Shown piece after piece: positions 60,355-64,000 of a stretch of 64,000 bases of DNA (the stretch's first letter is position 1; every line of letters starts with the position of its first letter). The position numbers and the translations under genes were made by a program. The notes below the pieces were generated by a model. The model saw only the letters and a program-made list of their open reading frames with translations, was not told where the DNA came from and did not search any database. Source of the stretch: Amblyomma americanum (taxonomy: Eukaryota; Arthropoda; Arachnida; Ixodida; Ixodidae); assembly GCF_052857255.1 (NCBI RefSeq), contig NC_135504.1:141138121-141202120 (forward strand), in the 5' to 3' direction.

Positions 60355-61683
60355 CTCCGCGTTGGAGAAACTCCGCGCTTGAAACACACCGCGCTGGAGA
60401 AACTCCGCTTTGGAGAAAGTCCGCGTTGGAGAATGTCCGCGTTGGAGAAAGTCCGCGCTGGAGAAACTCCGCGTTGGATAAACTCCGCGCTGGAGAAACT
60501 CCGCGTTGGAGAAAGTCCGCGTCGGAGAAGGTCCGCGTTGGAGAAACTCCGCGTTAGAGAAACTCCGTGTTGTAGAAACTCCGCTTTGGAGAAACTTCGC
60601 GTTGAAGAAACGGCGCGTTGGAGATTCTCCGCGTTGGAGAAACTCCGCACTTGAAACACACCGCGCTCGAGAAACTCCGCGTTGGAGAAAGTCCGCGTTG
60701 GAGAAGGTCCGCGTTGGAGAAAGTCCGCGTTGGAAAAAGTCCGCGTTGGAGAAACTCCGCGTTGAAGAAAGTCCGCGTTGGAGAAAGACCGCGCTGGAGA
60801 AACTCCGCGTTGTATAAACTCCGCGATGAAGAAAGTCCGCGACGGACAAACTCCGCGATGGAGAAACTCCGCGTTGGAGAAAAGTCCGCTCTGGAGAAAC
60901 TCTACGCTGGAGAAACTCCGCGATGGAGACACTCCGCGCTGGAGAAACTCCGCGCTGGAGAAACTCCGCGCTGGAGAAACTCCGCGCTGGAGAAACTCCG
61001 TGTTGGGGAACTTCGCGTTGGAGAAACGGTGCGTTGGAGAAGCTCCGCGTTGGAGAAACTCCGCGCTTGAAATACACCGCGCTGGAGAAACTCCGCGTTG
61101 GAGAAAGTCCGCGTTGGAGAAGGTCCGCGTTGGAGAAAGTCCGCGTTGGAGAAAGTCCGCGCTGGAGATACTCCGCGTTGTATAAACTCCGCGCTGGAGA
61201 AACTCCGTGCTGCATAAAATCTGCGCTGGAGAAACTCCGAGCTGGAGAAACTCCGTGCTTGACAAACTCCGCGCTGGAGAAACTTCGCGTTGGAGAAACT
61301 GCGCGTTGGAGAAACTCCGCGTTGGAGAAACTCCGCGTTGGAGAAAGTCCGCGTTGGAGAAATTCCGCGTTGGAGAGAGTCTGCGATGGAGAAATTCCGC
61401 GCTGGAGAAACTCCGCGTTTGAGAAACTCCGAACTCTAGAAACTCCGCACTTGAAACACACCGTGCTGGAGAAACTCCGCGTTGGAGATAGTCCGCGTTG
61501 GAGAAGGTCCGCGTTGGAGAAAGTCCGCGTTGGAGAAAGTCCGCGCTGGAGAAACTCCGCGTTGTATAAACTCCGCGATGAAGAAAGTCCGCGACGGACA
61601 AACTCCGCGATGGAGAAACTCCGCGTTGGAGAAAAGTCCGCTCTGGAGAAACTCTATACTGGAGAAACTCCGCGCTGTAGCAA
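60355..61683. repeat. 1329-bp tandem duplication, unit 1
   Basis: Repeated directly at 61684-63012 with a constant offset of 1329 bp (83 monomers plus 1 bp, the extra base consistent with a 17-bp monomer offset by other length variants). I saw one difference, CTCCGAGCTGG near 61236 against CTCCGGGCTGG near 62565. Boundary: the base before the shared CTCCGC is T at 60354 and A at 61683. Includes a 15-bp monomer GTTGGGGAACTTCGC (about 61003). Confidence 0.92.
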
Positions 61684-63012
61684 CTCCGCGTTGGAGAAAC
61701 TCCGCGCTTGAAACACACCGCGCTGGAGAAACTCCGCTTTGGAGAAAGTCCGCGTTGGAGAATGTCCGCGTTGGAGAAAGTCCGCGCTGGAGAAACTCCG
61801 CGTTGGATAAACTCCGCGCTGGAGAAACTCCGCGTTGGAGAAAGTCCGCGTCGGAGAAGGTCCGCGTTGGAGAAACTCCGCGTTAGAGAAACTCCGTGTT
61901 GTAGAAACTCCGCTTTGGAGAAACTTCGCGTTGAAGAAACGGCGCGTTGGAGATTCTCCGCGTTGGAGAAACTCCGCACTTGAAACACACCGCGCTCGAG
62001 AAACTCCGCGTTGGAGAAAGTCCGCGTTGGAGAAGGTCCGCGTTGGAGAAAGTCCGCGTTGGAAAAAGTCCGCGTTGGAGAAACTCCGCGTTGAAGAAAG
62101 TCCGCGTTGGAGAAAGACCGCGCTGGAGAAACTCCGCGTTGTATAAACTCCGCGATGAAGAAAGTCCGCGACGGACAAACTCCGCGATGGAGAAACTCCG
62201 CGTTGGAGAAAAGTCCGCTCTGGAGAAACTCTACGCTGGAGAAACTCCGCGATGGAGACACTCCGCGCTGGAGAAACTCCGCGCTGGAGAAACTCCGCGC
62301 TGGAGAAACTCCGCGCTGGAGAAACTCCGTGTTGGGGAACTTCGCGTTGGAGAAACGGTGCGTTGGAGAAGCTCCGCGTTGGAGAAACTCCGCGCTTGAA
62401 ATACACCGCGCTGGAGAAACTCCGCGTTGGAGAAAGTCCGCGTTGGAGAAGGTCCGCGTTGGAGAAAGTCCGCGTTGGAGAAAGTCCGCGCTGGAGATAC
62501 TCCGCGTTGTATAAACTCCGCGCTGGAGAAACTCCGTGCTGCATAAAATCTGCGCTGGAGAAACTCCGGGCTGGAGAAACTCCGTGCTTGACAAACTCCG
62601 CGCTGGAGAAACTTCGCGTTGGAGAAACTGCGCGTTGGAGAAACTCCGCGTTGGAGAAACTCCGCGTTGGAGAAAGTCCGCGTTGGAGAAATTCCGCGTT
62701 GGAGAGAGTCTGCGATGGAGAAATTCCGCGCTGGAGAAACTCCGCGTTTGAGAAACTCCGAACTCTAGAAACTCCGCACTTGAAACACACCGTGCTGGAG
62801 AAACTCCGCGTTGGAGATAGTCCGCGTTGGAGAAGGTCCGCGTTGGAGAAAGTCCGCGTTGGAGAAAGTCCGCGCTGGAGAAACTCCGCGTTGTATAAAC
62901 TCCGCGATGAAGAAAGTCCGCGACGGACAAACTCCGCGATGGAGAAACTCCGCGTTGGAGAAAAGTCCGCTCTGGAGAAACTCTATACTGGAGAAACTCC
63001 GCGCTGTAGCAA
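61684..63012. repeat. 1329-bp tandem duplication, unit 2
   Basis: Second unit; identity runs about 24 bp past 63012 before diverging (CGCGCTGG at 63033 against CGCGCTTG at 61704). The very low divergence implies that duplication or homogenisation is recent. It carries the same 15-bp monomer (about 62332) and CGCTTGAAATACACC variant as unit 1. Confidence 0.92.
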
Positions 63013-64000
63013 CTCCGCGTTGGAGAAACTCCGCGCTGGAGAAACAACGTGCTGGACAAACTCCGCGCTGGAGAAACTCCGTGTTGGAGAAACTCCGTGC
63101 TGGAGAAACTTCGCGTTGGAGAAACTCCGCGCTCGAAACACACCGCGCTGGAGAAACTCCGCGTTGGAGAAAGTCCGCGTCGGAGAAGGTCCGCGTTGGA
63201 GAAAGTCCGCGTTGGAGAAAATCCGTGATGTAGAAACTCCGCCTTGGAGAAACTTCGCGTTGAAGAAACGGCGCGTTGGAGATACTCCGCGTTGGAGAAA
63301 CTACGCGCTTGAAACACACCGCGCTGGAGAAACTCCGCGTTGGAGAAAGTCCGCGTTGGAGAAGGTCCGCGTTGGAGAAAGTCCGCGTTGGAGAAAGTCC
63401 GCGTTGGAGAAACTCCGCGTTGAAGAAAGTCCGCGTTGGAGAAAGTCCGCGCTGGAGAAACTCCGCGTTGTATAAACTCCGCGCTGGAGAAAGTCCGCGA
63501 TGGAGAAAAGTCAGCTCTGGAGAAACTCTACGCTGAAGAAACTCCGCGCTAGAGCAACTCCGCGTTCGAGAAACTCCGCGCTGGAGAAACTCCGTGCTGC
63601 ATAAAATCTGCGCTGGAGAAACTCCGGGCTGGAGAAACTCCGTGTTGGAGAAACTCCGCGCTGGAGAAACTTCGCGTTGGAGAAACTGCGCGTTGGAGAA
63701 AGTCCGCGTTGGAGAAAGTCCGCGTTGGAGAGTGTCCGCGATGGAGAAACTCCGCGCTGGAGAAACTACGCGTTTGAGAAACTCCGAACTGGAGAAACTC
63801 CGCGATGGAGACAATCCGCGCTGGAGAAACTCCGCGCTGAAGAAACTCCGTGTAGGAGAAACTCCGTGTTGGAGAAACTCCGCGTTGGAGAAAGTCCGCG
63901 TCGGAGAAGGTCCGCGTTGGAGAAAGTCCGCGTTGGAGAAAATCCGTGTTGTAGAAACTCCGCCTTGGAGAAACTTCGCGTTGAAGAAACGGCGCGTTGG
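63013..64000. repeat. Array continues to the right edge of the window
   Basis: Monomers only. The string GTGATGTAGAAACTCCGCC near 63226 and the CTAGAGCAACTCC/GCTGCATAAAATCTGC pair near 63550-63605 are the same landmarks used elsewhere. The window ends inside GTTGAAGAAACGGCGC followed by GTTGG, a 176-bp cassette element, so the array plainly extends further. Confidence 0.9.

Larger units (their letters stand above)
59589..63317 (-). other. Longest repeat-derived open frame (1242 codons), judged non-coding
   Basis: The minus strand is free of stops here and would read a degenerate 16-residue peptide repeat close to RSFSNAEFLQRGVSPT. I do not call it a gene. Because 16 is not a multiple of 3, three monomers (48 bp) make one peptide period, and all three minus frames give the same peptide in rotation, so openness is a property of the monomer. 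The frame crosses the 1329-bp tandem pair, whose length happens to be divisible by three, which helps it to stay open. No codon-level signal, splice structure, start context or non-repeat terminus is visible. A translated product cannot be excluded without expression data. Confidence 0.8.
1..64000. repeat. Satellite DNA array, 16-bp monomer, spans the entire window
   Basis: Every line of the window is built from a 16-bp tandem repeat with consensus GTTGGAGAAACTCCGC, in one orientation throughout, with no interruption by unique sequence. Common substitutions are GTT to GCT or GAT at the start, AAAC to AAAG or AAGG in the centre, and CCGC to CCGT at the end. Most length variants are whole monomers; exceptions are a 17-bp form (GTTGGAGAAAAGTCCGC), a 14-bp form (GTTGGAGAGTCCGC) and rare 15-bp forms. 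Each monomer carries a CGCG, so the array is extremely CpG-dense. The consensus is about 56% G+C. Array length and layered organisation are typical of eukaryotic satellites; I infer heterochromatin, but neither species nor locus can be read from the sequence. Both window edges cut through the array. I do not recognise the monomer as a named satellite family. Confidence 0.98.

Noticed and set aside
49654..63012. Assembly artefact as the explanation for the near-identical tandem pairs
   Set aside because: Not fully excluded. The pairs do differ by real-looking substitutions and a 2-bp deletion, which argues against simple duplication of one contig end, but read-level checks are the only proof.
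62252..63475. Plus-strand open frames (LEKLRVGETPRWRNSA-type repeats, up to 407 codons) as genes
   Set aside because: Same argument as for the minus strand; they overlap minus-strand frames and each other in all phases and carry no independent coding signal.
1..64000. CRISPR array
   Set aside because: Direct repeats are contiguous 16-mers without unique spacers of constant length, and no cas genes are present.
1..64000. Telomeric or ribosomal spacer repeats
   Set aside because: The monomer does not resemble TTAGGG-type telomere repeats, and no rRNA gene sequence is present that would support an rDNA spacer.
1..64000. tRNA, rRNA, small RNA genes, riboswitches, terminators, transposons or integration sites
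   Set aside because: No departure from the 16-bp repeat long enough to hold any of these was found on either strand.

Overview
The whole window is a single satellite DNA array. From base 1 to base 64000 it is a head-to-tail tandem repeat of a 16-bp monomer, best written GTTGGAGAAACTCCGC, always in the same orientation. That is roughly 4000 copies (64000/16). I found no unique sequence, gene, RNA gene, transposon or CRISPR array. Both edges lie inside the repeat, so the true array is longer than the window.

An uninterrupted, hierarchically organised array of this size points to a eukaryotic heterochromatic block (centromeric, pericentromeric, subtelomeric or a B/sex-chromosome satellite). Nothing here identifies the species or the chromosomal position. 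No telomere repeat, known centromere satellite or strict CENP-B box was recognised.

The array has at least three levels of organisation. Level 1 is the 16-bp monomer and its recurrent variants (for example AAAG for AAAC in the centre, GCTTGAAACACACCGC, GTTGTATAAACTCCGC, GCTGCATAAAATCTGC, a 17-bp GTTGGAGAAAAGTCCGC and a 14-bp GTTGGAGAGTCCGC). Level 2 is an 11-monomer, 176-bp cassette that recurs in runs of two or three across the window. Level 3 is kilobase-scale duplication of long, ordered strings of variants. Layout: 1-2552 is copied at 3986-6537; about 6.2-10 kb is copied at about 24.1-27.8 kb; from 9.45 to 23.8 kb lies a ladder of related units that get shorter (about 3.8, 4.1, 2.8, 1.8 and 1.8 kb); 27.67-36 kb is broadly repeated at 40.7-49.7 kb; 49654-59705 is a nearly identical tandem pair of about 5.03 kb; 60355-63012 is a nearly identical tandem pair of 1329 bp; 41716-42963 is a 624-bp tandem pair.

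The many open reading frames, including minus-strand frames above 1000 codons, are by-products of the repeat. Sixteen is not a multiple of three, so all three frames of a strand read the same 16-residue peptide in rotation, and a stop-free monomer opens every frame. I do not call any protein-coding gene. The main points of interest are the nested repeat hierarchy, the nucleosome-sized 176-bp cassette, the hairpin-capable and CpG-dense monomer, and the evidence for very recent kilobase-scale amplification.
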